Assembly: GCF_000003815.2 (NCBI RefSeq) | Contig: NC_049997.1 | Span: 7,536,707-7,600,706, forward strand | Direction: 5' to 3' | Origin: Branchiostoma floridae | Lineage: Eukaryota > Chordata > Leptocardii > Amphioxiformes > Branchiostomatidae | DNA: 64,000 nucleotides | Part shown: one piece after another, positions 47,950 to 59,872 of the stretch | How positions within the stretch are numbered: the stretch's first letter is position 1 | Layout: each line of letters starts with the position of its first letter | The notes under the pieces: generated by a model | Told to the model about the DNA's origin: nothing | The model's database searches: none | The model's input: only the letters and a program-made list of their open reading frames with translations | Position numbers and translations under genes: made by a program

Positions 47950-49815
47950 AAAGGACTGGATCAGTAAAGTGTTTCGTTCATTATCACCAATGATACAAAT
48001 TCCGACTTTAAATACTGCTATTGATTCCTTGTAATTTTAACATAGTTTACAGTAATTCCTACAAATGAATGGACTATTATAGTGAAGTTAAAAATAGTCC
48101 CTTACATGTTTTATCAATCATTTAACTCATTTCCAAATACGAGAACAGATCACTCATACATGACTGTGCTGTTATCGATAATATTTTGTTGTTCTGTATG
48201 TAGCCTCGTACAGCCTATATAGCTAGTAATTGTTATTGGTTGCTATTCATTCATTTAACAAGGTAAAACAAAAGAATCATAAAAAACACATCTGTAATAT
48301 AGTTGTACAAAATGAGATCCATTTTGTGTGTATACTATTGTGGTGTCAACGTAGGTAGATGTGTTACAAGGTTACGTGCTATATTGCAAAATATGTACAA
48401 AATGTAATACGTTATGTATCTTGTGTATTTTAGTGTGATAGCTCTGTAGTTTCCTTGTCTGTCATGTGATAGTGTATGATGTACTTGTATATGTGTGCTT
48501 CATGTATAGGGTCACAGGGAGAAAAGCTTACAGAAATTTAAAGCTAATTTTGGATCCAAATAAGGTGAAAGATTACATGAATCTATGTGTGCTGACGCTA
48601 AGTGTATCTACATTTATTTGAATGTTATCTGCGTGCTTATTCGATATTCTACTTCTTTACCTTGGATTTCTACTCCAGAACATTGTCAATAAGTATCTCT
48701 TCTTTTGTGATTAGTATATTTCATTTCTGCAACCTTCACTTGGGCATGATGACATCAGTTGTAAAATGGATGGCGAGCAGAGCTCGAGCTCGATGTTAGA
48801 GCACTTCGAATTTAAAATGTTAAACGTTTCCTACTTTCTATTTTTCGGGGTCTATTTGGAATCTATTATATTTTATCTGAATAAAGGATGCATCAAAATG
48901 TATGATAGAATTTAGTCTTGTCCATTGTGTTGACTCTGTATCATAAAACGTCTTCAATTTGTGTGAGTTTGGAAGTATCAGTACTGTTTTCAGAATGCGA
49001 TCGTGATGTTTTGATTGTTTGCCAGTATCCTCAGTAACATCTGCTGATTACTATCGGCGCTCCTTACAATCTAGTGAAAGGAGCTCCGGTAGTAATAAGA
49101 TGGTACCCGGGCTAGTTTGTCAGTGTGAAACCTTTTGTCTCATCATTATTATCTTCATTACACAGAGAGTCAAATTAACTATTCATATATAAAACATGGG
49201 AAAGAATCGGCACATCATTAAGTATAAGAAACGGGATTGTAATGCATGATTACGAAATTATTACACTTTTAAATGTACAAAGAAATAGATCGCCACAACA
49301 TCGATCGTTGTACCTACATCTTTATGTATAAATATATCTTGTATATTGCTTTTAGTCTAATTTACATTTTTTTCTGTTTTGTCGTTTTACACTTCAACAG
49401 ACAGACAGACATAAGTTAATAAACATATTTACAGTATACAATGTATATCAGACCAATAGAAGAGCTACCAGTTGTCTAATCATCCTAGTGCCAAAATAGA
49501 GCTTTTGCGAAAGTAGAAGTCTCTGGGAGCTCTGACTTGCTAGTTGTTTCTTACTTCTTTTGCAAGATACAAAATGTTATATCTACATAATACAATCATG
49601 TTGTTTTTCCTTTTAGCCCCATAGATGTTAGTCTGCAGGATGCCTGTATTATTGCTTGTCTTCTTAATAGGTGCTATATATATATATGATGGACACCATT
49701 TCTAACGTTATGTACATGTGTGTTTGCTATATATGTCATATCAGGATGACCCAACAGGTAAGCATCCATTCTTATTCAGCAACACGCAACTCAGATTTGG
49801 TGTTAGCAAATTACA
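47950..49815. other. 3' UTR of TNFR-1 and convergent intergenic DNA
   Basis: AT-rich, no gene seen. AATAAA at 48880-48885 is the likely TNFR-1 poly(A) signal, giving a 3' UTR of about 0.95 kb. Around 49050-49115 is a GAGCTCCGGTAGTAATAAG block related to one at about 60155-60210 after TNFR-2. Confidence 0.6.
48880..48885 (+). terminator. Poly(A) signal AATAAA of TNFR-1
   Basis: Canonical hexamer in CTGAATAAAGG, 931 bp after the stop codon. Confidence 0.55.
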
Positions 49816-51504
49816 TTAGCTAACATTTTTGTCTGAATGCATGGCTAGAGGCTGACAAGGATAGATTATTGTGCGAATGATGTTTTCCACGACATCGTTG
49901 GTGATCCAAGGTCCAAGTTCTTCCCTTCTCTCCCATATCAGATGTCTGCTGTCGTCACAGAACGGAATGAAGCACGTTCCAGTTGTAGGGTGAGTACACG
50001 GGTGTTGAACATAATCTAAGGAAATTACGTGAGAGAGACACATAATTGTAGATTGCAACTTAATTAATACTCAAACAAATATTGAAGTACATAATCATCA
50101 AATGAGAACGCTTTCATGGACATGGGGACAGTAAATGATATCAACACTTTTGCTCAAAGAGCTCTATGATATGCTAGCTTTTGGAACTTTCTGGCACTTT
50201 TATAGAAATTGGCCACTTGCATGGGTCTTGGCTTAAGAAAAGAACAGATTTATCTGTAATTGTCCTCCTAGATCCTCTGAAAGCAACATTGGCAATCGAT
50301 TTGCTGGCACGCATTCATTACAAGGAAATCTATTTTCATTTACATGGTTATAAGAGATATTATATATGTACCTTTCACGAGAATTGCCCTATGTGTGCAG
50401 TTGATAGCACGGCACCCCACTGTCTTTGTTACAATGGCGATGAGGCGAGAGCAGCGATGACAGTCACCACAGCATCCCTGCTTTCTATGGCGTAGGAAAT
50501 CAACCAGGAGTCTTCCGACGCTCTCGCCTTCAGGTGCAGGCAATGGAGCACAGCGACACACTTGTGGAGGTAGAACCTGAGAAAACCGGAATGTTTGAAG
50601 CTCATTATTTTTCCTCGAAGGCGTACTTAACACAAAATGGGATGAAGACAGTTGTGTCATTTTGAAATAGAGCCTATTCTAAGAAATATTATCTTACCTC
50701 AGCGCCGTTGGATAGCCTTTTCCTCACTCTGCCTGTTTTTGCTCTAGTTGCAGATAGAGGGATGAGATTCAGCTGAAAAAGAGGGAAATGTAAAAATAAA
50801 TGTTTGTGAAATGCAATGATATACATGTACCCTTACCCACACTATCCAAAATTCTCACCTACCCCATGCCCTAATTGTAATTGATAATTCTTCAATTGAG
50901 GCACTACTTTACAAAATCAAAAACATGTGAAGGTCGACAACATAACTGGGAATTTGCTCACAGCTACAATCATAACTCAGATTTTCAATTGTGTTTTAAA
51001 ACAACAAGTAACCTACAAAATGCATAACTCACCTTGTAGTCAGGAAGACCTTCCACGAGACGTTCTACCATACTGACCGCCAGGTCTTCTTCATCTGCTG
51101 TCAGCCCGTCACCTCTGTTGTGTGTGTTTGTGACAAGGCTCGTCTGAAATTTCAAGGATGGGAGGAAAATGATTTGAGTACCTCTTAAGTGATGAAACGT
51201 TTTGATTTACCAATATTGTAATGAGCTAAATCTGTATTTTCTTAGTGGTATGACTTTCACACAATATAGGTGTAGTTCAACAAGCTATTTGCCACCAGAA
51301 AAGACCATAGCATATCCAGGTAAAAAGATACAAAATATATTTTTGCTGCAGTACCAGGGTCACATACTAGGTGTCCAAAATCGATCTTAACCTTTGTGTT
51401 CCCTACATCTGCCCACATAATAAATATAATGAAAATTAAGCAAGAGTTTGATGAGTAATGGTGACTACAAAAATCCAGAAACACACACACACACACACAC
51501 AGAT

Positions 51505-51555
<51 letters not shown>

Positions 51556-52844
51556 GGCAGACAGAAACACAGACATACACACAGACATACTCAAAACAAT
51601 ACCTTAATTTTTCATTAAGATAATAAGCTCTCTTTAAACACAAAGATACACAGAAAATAAGCATACACAATGGAACACACCTCATCGATTTGCCTTGGCA
51701 GCACCGGTGCCTCCCCTAGTTTCAATACGATGGGCCGGCCAGTCGTGCTGTTGAATTCTCGGCAGGACAGTGATATGGCTGTTTGTCCATCGTCTGTTGC
51801 ACTTTGGTGTAAATGCAATGGGATGTAATCAATCACATTGTCCTAATTATACACAAAATGATATCCGCAAAAATATTTTATCCAAACCACTGTCAAACCA
51901 AGTCATAGGCGAATACTTGCACAGACTATCTCTGATATGAAAATACCGATATTTCATCACATATTGCTGGACTTACTATTTTTTCATATGCCTGATCCTG
52001 GAATTGAAGTGTGAGTCGCTGTCAAGAAAGATGTACCAGAGCATCCCCTCAACTTCCTGGCGCTCTTTCTCACTGAGTCTTGAAACACAAATAAACAACC
52101 AATGAAATCAACACAAAAATAAATGAAATATAATAAAATTTCCACCAGCTTCGTTGTTTGAACAATGACAAAGTTTATCGCATATTTGTGCCTCATTGGA
52201 GCTAATTGCAGTATGTTAGATACACAAGGAATGACCGTACAGCTATCATATGCTTGACTGATATCTATAGTTATCATGACTATTCTCTCATGTAAATACT
52301 GACCCCATATGAATTCTCTTTGATTGTAATATGGTAAGGGTGATCTCTTTACACATCTTTAGCATGGCAATAATGTTGTTGTTGCCTCGTTTTCAATTCA
52401 AAATGGCGGCCCCTTTTCGCAAGTATTCAAAATACACAATAGAATGTCTGACTCCGCTATGTAATTTTATGTATTCAAAGTTATTTTACAGTGGTGGTGG
52501 CTATGGCAAGTATGATAAATCCAATCATTTGTTGAAATGATCTGACATGTATTAAAACTACGATGCCATTTAAGGTAATTGTACTTTTAACGTGGATAGC
52601 TATAATAATAATCTTTTGCACGTTCATACCTGTCGCCAGAGATAAAGTTGGCTTCTTGAGACTGAATATCTTGGACGGTGTAGCACCGCATGTTATACAT
52701 CTGGATGTAGCAGCTTTCCCATCCCTCTATGATGTTACAAGGAACGGTGAATTTGTTAAACTTGTCCTGGGGTTTTTCATTGGAGATTATGGCACCAAGG
52801 TGGTGTGTATCGTCCACCCTTGAAACCAAGGCGACGTTTGCCAT
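49816..52844 (-). CDS. TAZ-like zinc-finger protein, paralogue B (342 aa)
   Basis: Seven exons on the - strand: 52844-52630, 52078-51977, 51801-51681, 51143-51033, 50772-50698, 50576-50372 and 50015-49816; 1029 nt including the stop. Exons 2, 3 and 4 have exactly the lengths of those in paralogue A (102, 121, 111), with the same phases. Similar blocks: ALVSRVDDTHHLGAIIS, MKKYATDDGQTAISLSCREF and RGDGLTADEEDLAVSMVERL. Cys/His region, residues 238-295: HRKQGCCGDCHRCSRLIAIV, C263, C268, then H280, C282, C290, C295 with TCFIPFC; CHRCSRLIAI resembles CPICKQLIAL of CBP TAZ2. An AG acceptor (CCTTTGCAG) abuts the ATG, suggesting a 5' UTR intron. No signal peptide or membrane helix. Divergent from TNFR-2. 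Confidence 0.83.
51481..51553. repeat. (CA)n microsatellite
   Basis: ACACACAC runs with a few AGATAC and AAAC interruptions, inside an intron of paralogue B. Confidence 0.95.
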
Positions 52845-54499
52845 CTGCAAAGGTTTTTACGAGTGTTTACACGATATTAGGGAGACTAAAGAAACAAACA
52901 TTATTCCTAGACAATGACGATGAATGTAAAAAAGTTAATGAATTTGTTTTGCATCCACATATTCTTCTAATCTTACCATGTACACGCCATAGACATCTGG
53001 AACATATTTCGTTGAATACTTGAACGGATATAGATTCCAGAGAACTATCCTAAATCTAGAGATATGTTTTCAAATTTTCATGGCCTCCTTGATCACCCAT
53101 TGCACTGATACATTTCGTATTAACATGACGCAGCAATTTGAACGTAACGAGGAAACGATTTGTAAAATTAATAACTCGACAGAAAAATATAGACAGATGC
53201 TGTAAAAGTTGCCAAATGATGCCCAAATTTTCTTTTTTACATCACTAAGCCAATACATGGATAACTCCTTTGGCAGTTGATTTCATCGAGACAAGTTCAG
53301 ACTGACTACCAGTTGTAAACAAGACACAACAACTTGATTAGTTGAATTAAAAAAGGGTGAAACAATCTTCGAAATACGGAGGTAAATTAAAAGAAGACCA
53401 TAAAGAAAACTATGCGAAAATGTACCTTGTTTTCTTGTTGTACCCGGAGACCAATATGATTAATGTAACTTTAAGAAGTTTTCATGATAAACTCGATTGT
53501 TTTCCCAAGAGTCCATCAGCACTGATCATACTTGAGAAGGCCGTCGCCATGTTGGATTTGGTAGGGACCGACCATTACCTGTATCCAGGTTTGAAAAAAA
53601 TGATGCAATCGTATGTCTGCATTGTGCAAGAGCATTATGACCGCAAAACACAGACATTCATATTTCCCACTATGAAGGAAAAATTGCTAACTTCTTTCAA
53701 TTTTCAAACTTGTCCCTTTAATTCTTTTTGATAGAATTTGATCACAGGCAAACTCATTCCATACTCAGTTCTGATTTAAGGGTCTAACTAAATATACACA
53801 TTATCAGAGCATTTTGACAACCCGTTAACATCACAGCATAAGAATGCTTATGCACACAGCATTAAAAAACAATTTTTGCTGTTCATTTATGATCCATGCC
53901 TATTATACAGTGAATGACCCCACGTAGCATGAGTAATGACCCTCAAACACGTCCCACCTATTTCTTTTGTTTGCTAAACAAAGCCTGTTACGCAGGTGGA
54001 AAGTCCCCACCGATCGCAACGTAACGTTAGGTAACTCTCAGTACAGCTTTCCCTCTTATTACCTTTATTTCGTTCAAGATCACTGCTAAATTTGTACATT
54101 CAACTAAGTTTCCATTTCTATACCAAGTATAGTGACGTACAAGTTGAAAGCTACATATATTAAAAAAAGTTAAGAAAATAGTTTCCCGGGATCCTTTTGC
54201 CGACGTGCAGAATTACACCTCAGTTACTTCCGGTATTTCGCTTTTACCTTTAACAAGTCAGTTTCTGCCTTTGCTTTGTCATGTCTGTACAGAACATAAT
54301 TGAAGTAGTCAACTAATATCCATTGGAGTGAGACAAATCAAATCCTGGGGCGACTTGGGGTTTTCCTATACATTTCTGTACGTAGATGTACAATATTCAT
54401 TCGTGTAGCGTTTTAAGTCTTTGTCAGATTACTATTTGTGTACTTGGAATACATATATTTGGCAAAGTCATAGATTTTAATACGTTTTATTCTTCTCAG
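52845..54499. promoter_or_regulatory. Divergent promoter interval between TAZ-B and TNFR-2
   Basis: 1.65 kb between TAZ-B's ATG and the first TNFR-2 exon I can place. It must contain TNFR-2's signal-peptide exon, which I could not identify with confidence. It also contains the open frame at 53357-53731. Confidence 0.5.
53357..53731 (+). CDS. Unassigned open frame, 124 aa
   Basis: An uninterrupted 124-codon frame in AT-rich DNA with a plausible composition (for example SALIILEKAVAMLDLVGTDH and GLKKMMQSYVCIVQEHYD). No signal peptide, membrane segment or family I recognise, and no splice signals that would attach it to TNFR-2. It could be chance, a relic, or a small gene. Confidence 0.2.
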   Translation: MKQSSKYGGKLKEDHKENYAKMYLVFLLYPETNMINVTLRSFHDKLDCFPKSPSALIILEKAVAMLDLVGTDHYLYPGLKKMMQSYVCIVQEHYDRKTQTFIFPTMKEKLLTSFNFQTCPFNSF

Positions 54500-57400
54500 G
54501 CCGTCGTCTTATTTCAAGCAGCGGTAAATATGGAATGGGAGTGTGAGCTCTGTGACCCAGGTACGTACAAATGTTAAATGGACCTTGAAACATATGTAAC
54601 CTTTGTTATGAGATATTCATGAGATACGGAATAGAAACTTATCATCGTAGGCTGTGATGTAGGCACTTCGTTGAGGTCACGATGGAGTGCCGGTGCCTGC
54701 GATTTCACCTTAAGTCAAAACCTATAAATTATTTCTGAAACTATCACAAGTTTGTTATGGACCCGTGACACGTTTTACCCAGTGAACGTTACGTGAAGCT
54801 TTTGTTTTATTTCAGGGTACTTCATGGTCAGTCCATGTGCCGATGGATTGCGAAATTCTACATTATGTGAGATGTGTAAGGGTAGAACCTTCACACCAAC
54901 TCATAACAATGAGACATCTTGCGTCAGATGCCGTGAACCAAATCACGTCGTTTATTCTGAGGAAGACACACCTATCGCCTGTCGGTGTGCAAAGGGGTTC
55001 CACAAGAGACACAGCACTTGTGTACGGAACGCATTTTGTCGACCAGGAAAGGGGATACACAGAGGTGGGTGCCTGTCTAATGCCTAGGTTACACATAGCC
55101 GAATTTGGCTCCCGACACTCTCCCGACTATGGTTTAGGAGTGATTCGGGAGCTAGTCGGCTGTAGTCGGCTGGCGTTCGGCTGAGTCGGCTGGCGTTCGG
55201 CTGTTGTCCGGCTGAGTCGGCTGGTGTTCGGCTGCTCCATCCGAATGTTTTGAAATGTTCAAAACATTCGGCTCTGAACGGTAACTCTGGAATGGGTCGG
55301 TTGGTGATCGGCTGGTGTTCGGCGCGGTCGGCTAGTGTTCGGTTGGTGTTCGGAGTAAGTCAGCAGTCAAATTAAATCTTAACCATGGCATAAACATTGC
55401 TGATTTACTCCCAGCTTGTTTCCAACTTACCAATGATTCACCCCAAGACCGTAGACAAATCTCTGCTAACTCATTTCCAAGCAAAAAGACTATTGCCAGG
55501 ACGTAGACGAATCACCCCCGAACTTCCCACGACCGACATCCAGCCAAAAACAAAAAGAACCATAAATGCCGCACTGGAGCTATATGTGATCCAAATTTGA
55601 TCTCTTGGTGATGTTTACAAAATAGAAGAAAGGATAATCTTGATTAAAAACGAAAATGAGCACTCTTTTGAAAATCGATGATTATGTCTATTTCAAGTCG
55701 AGAGAGGGTCGGCAATCGGTTGGGGATCAGTCAGGAGTGATTCGGCAGTCTGCGGCTAGAGGTCGGGATGGTTGGTGATAGGTTAGTTTGCATTTGGGAC
55801 ACAGTCGGGAGTAAGTCATTTACTGGTCGGGAGATGTTCGGGACATGTTCGGCGCTAAAAAAATAGGCGTGGCCTAAACTGGTCAGACTACTCCCGAACT
55901 ACTGCCCACTTGGGTCGGCTAAGAGTCGGCTAGTGTTCGGGAGCCAAAGTCGGCTATGTGTAACCTAGGCATAACAGTACAGACGCTTCACTCTTTACAA
56001 GCAAACCCACCGTTATCGATTCGTGACAGGATGTTTATTTTGCCAGCACCACAGTCGCTGCTGTCGTTTCATTAGAAAGAGTTGCAATCATTTCCTTATG
56101 TTTCAACCCAACTATATGTATTAGTGTTTTCTTCATTTTCAAATTCACTCTTTTAACATACAAGGAAAATCAACCAAAGTCATATAAAGTAATAATGAGG
56201 CAATTTACGTGCTTAGTTTCTTAGATCTACAAAAGTATAGATACTTTGGACAAAACCTAGTACGTGGGGAAGAGGTCAATGTAAAAGGACAAATTTCCGA
56301 ATCTAGTTAGCATTCTCAGGTTTTGCTATTTCATAAATTACAATTGTCATTGTCATTGTTATCAATCTCCCTCAAATGTATCTTTTCTCAGGGGGCTGCC
56401 AACATTGCCCTGAAGGACAATTCAGTAACCAATATTCCAACACACAGCACTGTCGCCCTTGGACGAAGTAAGTAACAGGTCTAATTTGAAAACATCTAAA
56501 TCTGACTTTTCTGCCCTCCTGGCAGATTTTGGCAACCCATATTCAAACTTCTACAATTAAAGCTATATGAACACATTTTGTAACAATGATTAATCAACAG
56601 GACCGTGAAAACAGAATTTCAAGAAAGTAATATATGGAATGTAACCAAACTGTGTTGGCTATTTCTCAGTTGTACCGCAAAGGGAATGATCACGATGTCC
56701 GAGGGAACGTCAAGAAGGGACGTGATCTGCAGAGATACAAGTGCGATGAGAGGAAGACGTCGGCACTACAGGAAACAAACAATGGACGCCGAAAAGGAAA
56801 CGGTAATCTCTACAACACAGGCTCCAGCCAATACATCAGGTCAGCAGAAGTGTCATATTTGTTATTCTAACTACGAACTACTTGTTATTCTACGCTTTAG
56901 ACGACATTACCCTGACTACATTTGTAACAATTAGATGTGTTTACACTTAGGCCACGTTGATTTGATTATATGGATGACATCCGCGCTCGCACCAATTTTC
57001 GGCCATTTCCAAAAAAAAAAAAAGTTTTCGACCAAACAATAAATTGTGCAAAGCAGCTGTAAAATGAGCACAAATATTCCGTAGATTGAAAAAAAAGTAT
57101 CAGAAAACAGATAACTAATGCGCCAAAAGTAGTTACTCAAGCAACTGGATATGGTTTTGAAACGGTCAGACGTTTCGGATAGAATCCACTATCCTTCGTC
57201 AGTGACACTGAAGAGATCTGGAAGAAACAGGTCTTTTATACTCTAACTATGAATGAAGACAATTTCAAATGTCCAATAGGAAAGGTTGTAAGATAATTAA
57301 TGCCAGATAACTAATGCCATATGTAGAATGCCAAAATGAATCTAAAGTCAAAGAATAAGATGTGAAAGGACGGAAAGAAAAAAAAATCTATTGTTGGTTG

Positions 57401-59872
57401 TGGGAGGTACCAGTACAGAAAATTCAGGTCCAGAGGATCATGGTATACCATACTATGTGTGTTTAGTCCTATGCTCAACATTCCTGGCCACTTTAATTTC
57501 ATACTGAAGACAACTTTTTTTTGGGCCAAACTTTTTTTTTATTCGCTCGTTCGCATCAGTTTTGGAGTTCCCTGAGGATGTCATCCATATAATCAAATCA
57601 ACATGGCCTTACAGATCTACTCATGATGTAATGGCAATTTGACTGTCTTTATTGTACTTCTATGAAATGTATGGGTTAATTTGTGGTAACTTGAACATCA
57701 TTTTAGGAATTTGTCCTTATTTTCTGTAATGGATTCGATACCTTACGGAATAGTATGGGTACATCAGACTTCTGCGAAAAAGATGTCTGCGGAACCCTGA
57801 CCTGGGGGATAACATATGACCGCATTTTTCCACAGAGAGGAAAATTCTGAGACAAAAGGGGATAGCTGTAGCACCAACCTCGTCTTTGAAAGTGATCGCT
57901 ACAACAACAACTATGATAACACAATCAAAAACTAGTGATCCACGCAGCCAAATAGCCGAGATTTCACCTGCTGTGTCCAAGGATGATCCGACTCATTGGT
58001 TAATAATCATAACAATCGCTGTTATTATGCTGCTACTGCTTGTAATCGTCATGCAAATTACCATTTGCCAGAGGGGACTGAGAGAGAAAACTTCGAAAAG
58101 AAAAGGTAGGATATCTCTCTTAAAGATTAATGTATAAATTCTGTATCGGTCTGTTAAGTACTAAAGACATCATAAGATGTGATGACTGCAAAATGCCTCT
58201 AACCCTGATTAGATTATGTTAATAAATGGACATGAATACAGATGAATAAAAGCAATTCGGATGTAATTTGGCTCGAATCTGTACATTTTGTAACGTGTAG
58301 TATCTTTTGTTTTGTTTTGTGAGCAATGTTGATCGCTAACCAAGCTGCGTGTTGCCTATCAGTAACCTGCAGACCAAAACAGGAAAGTCGAGACGGAGAG
58401 AAATCTCCCGTGCACCATAGGGCTGTCTTGATGAGTGACGAACAGATTCAAGTTCAAGAAGAACCTTTCGAAGTTCCCACAAGTCCAACTGAGTTCGAGG
58501 TAAAGAAAGTAATTTTTCAAAGTATGTAAATGACATAATCTAATAACTTTGATAATTTTATTACTCGCTTTCTGACAAGTGTCCTTACACTTCCTGGATT
58601 ACAGATGAAATACATGCCATTTAGAATTCTAACAACAACAATTGAAATGATCAGCTGTGCAGCATTGATGTATTTGTCAATTTGTGGTTTGCACCGCCTA
58701 GCCGCTTAGTAACAATTGTGTTAACTATAAGCGTCTGATACTAGTATACTTATTGTACAAAGGGTCATCTTCATGTGAACGAACCACCACCGTATCACTC
58801 ACAAGATTTGCAAGTAATAAACAACTGCAACTGTAACTGCAACAGTCACGAGGTAAGAGCCGACTTTTTCATATTTCCAGGACAACTTCTTCAAGGGACC
58901 TACAAACAACTATGTGCCAATGCAACGTTTTTATTACCTTCATGTAAATGTGTTTATTGAAATTGTTACTACCCTTACCTCTTCATACGGCACACTCGGA
59001 TAAGTCAATCAACGACACATTCAAACTGCAAAAGTTTCTACTACAATTTTGGTTGGGTCATAAAACAATGATAAGGATGATGATGATCGGCAGAATCACG
59101 AACATAGGAAAGAAAATCTTATCTTTGTTATATGTTTTGGCAGAATTGGGATGATACACCCGAAAATCAAGACTACGAAGGAGAGGAAACCAGTCCCAAA
59201 ACCCACATACCCCTGGGGTTTTCTGTCTCCATGGAGTTTGCAAAAACCCCATTGGCGCACTCCAGCGAATCTCTATCCAGCACGCACGTTTCCTCTGCTT
59301 CGTGGCAGACGTCTCCTTCAAGCGTGGCATACAGGAAGAGGATCCAAGAACGTCTTGCGCAAGTTGTGACAAATGGTCGGTCCACGTTAGCTGTCTCAAG
59401 TATTATCATCATGCATCAACATAACGGTTGAAGCTAATCATGATATTCAGTGCTGGTTTGTGTTTTGAACATAACGTTGCTTCATTTTGTTGACTTGTAA
59501 AGTGGTAAAAAGTACAATGGAAATTGACAAGTCTTTGCATTATCTTACTTGATTTCATTCTTTCTTACAGTGCTGTCGAGAAGCGCGATGGAGCATCTTG
59601 TAGGAGGACTTGGGCGGGAGTGGCAAGCGCTGGCTCAATGTCTGGGGCTTACACCGGCCGAAATCGATCACATCTTAAATGAAAATAGAAGCGATTTGGA
59701 CAAACAAATCTATGAAATGATTAGGCGTTGGCAACAGGGTAGGACAGGAGAAGCGTCCATCTCTGAATTGTATGGAGCACTGCTGGAGTGTAACATGGAG
59801 GAATTACACAACAAGTTGGTTTCTTTGGAAGGTGCTGGTGCTGGCTGCAAAACTGAAACGATTATTCAATGA
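54500..59872 (+). CDS. TNF-receptor-superfamily member with death domain, TNFR-2 (541 aa visible, first exon missing)
   Basis: Nine exons: 54500-54560, 54816-55064, 56392-56467, 56670-56839, 57836-58105, 58324-58499, 58763-58852, 59144-59375 and 59571-59872. Each corresponds in phase to exons 2-10 of TNFR-1, so a signal-peptide exon ending in phase 0 should lie upstream. Cysteine-rich repeats: CELCDPGYFMVSPC, CRCAKGFHKRHSTC, CQHCPEGQFSNQYSNTQHC, PWTNC and SEGTSRRDVIC. Ser/Thr-rich stalk, then a transmembrane helix (HWLIIITIAVIMLLLLVIVM). Tail with EPPPYHSQ, a PPxY WW-binding motif absent from TNFR-1, a CNCNCN cluster and WQTSPSSVAYRKR, shared with TNFR-1. Death domain in the last exon (LGREWQALAQCLGLTPAEID, MIRRWQQGRTGEASIS). 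Likely a plasma-membrane receptor. Confidence 0.88.
55081..55971. mobile_element. Foldback element with GTTCGGCTG-type internal repeats, TAA target duplication
   Basis: 891 bp. TGCCTAGGTTACACATAGCC is present at both ends in inverted form, flanked by TAA on each side. The inner arms are tandem GGCTGRTGTTCGG / GAGTCGGCTGG units. No transposase. The 3-bp TWA duplication suggests PIF/Harbinger mobilisation. It inserted 16 bp after a TNFR-2 exon. Confidence 0.85.
56950..57608. mobile_element. PIF/Harbinger-like non-autonomous element
   Basis: 659 bp. Ends GGCCACGTTGATTTGATTAT and, inverted, GGCCATGTTGATTTGATTAT, continuing ATGGATGACATCC; flanked by TTA on both sides. The centre holds TTTCGGATAGAATCC then CTTCGTCAGTG but no open transposase. 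Located in the TNFR-2 intron before the transmembrane exon. Confidence 0.85.

Noticed and set aside
51257-51685. 142-codon - strand frame rich in Val/Cys
   Set aside because: It runs through the (CA)n microsatellite and overlaps the true exon of paralogue B in another frame.
54386-54577. ATG frame reading straight into the first placed TNFR-2 exon
   Set aside because: It would retain the pyrimidine-rich acceptor TTTTATTCTTCTCAG as coding, and its leader is not a convincing signal peptide. The TNFR-1 plan predicts a separate leader exon ending in phase 0.
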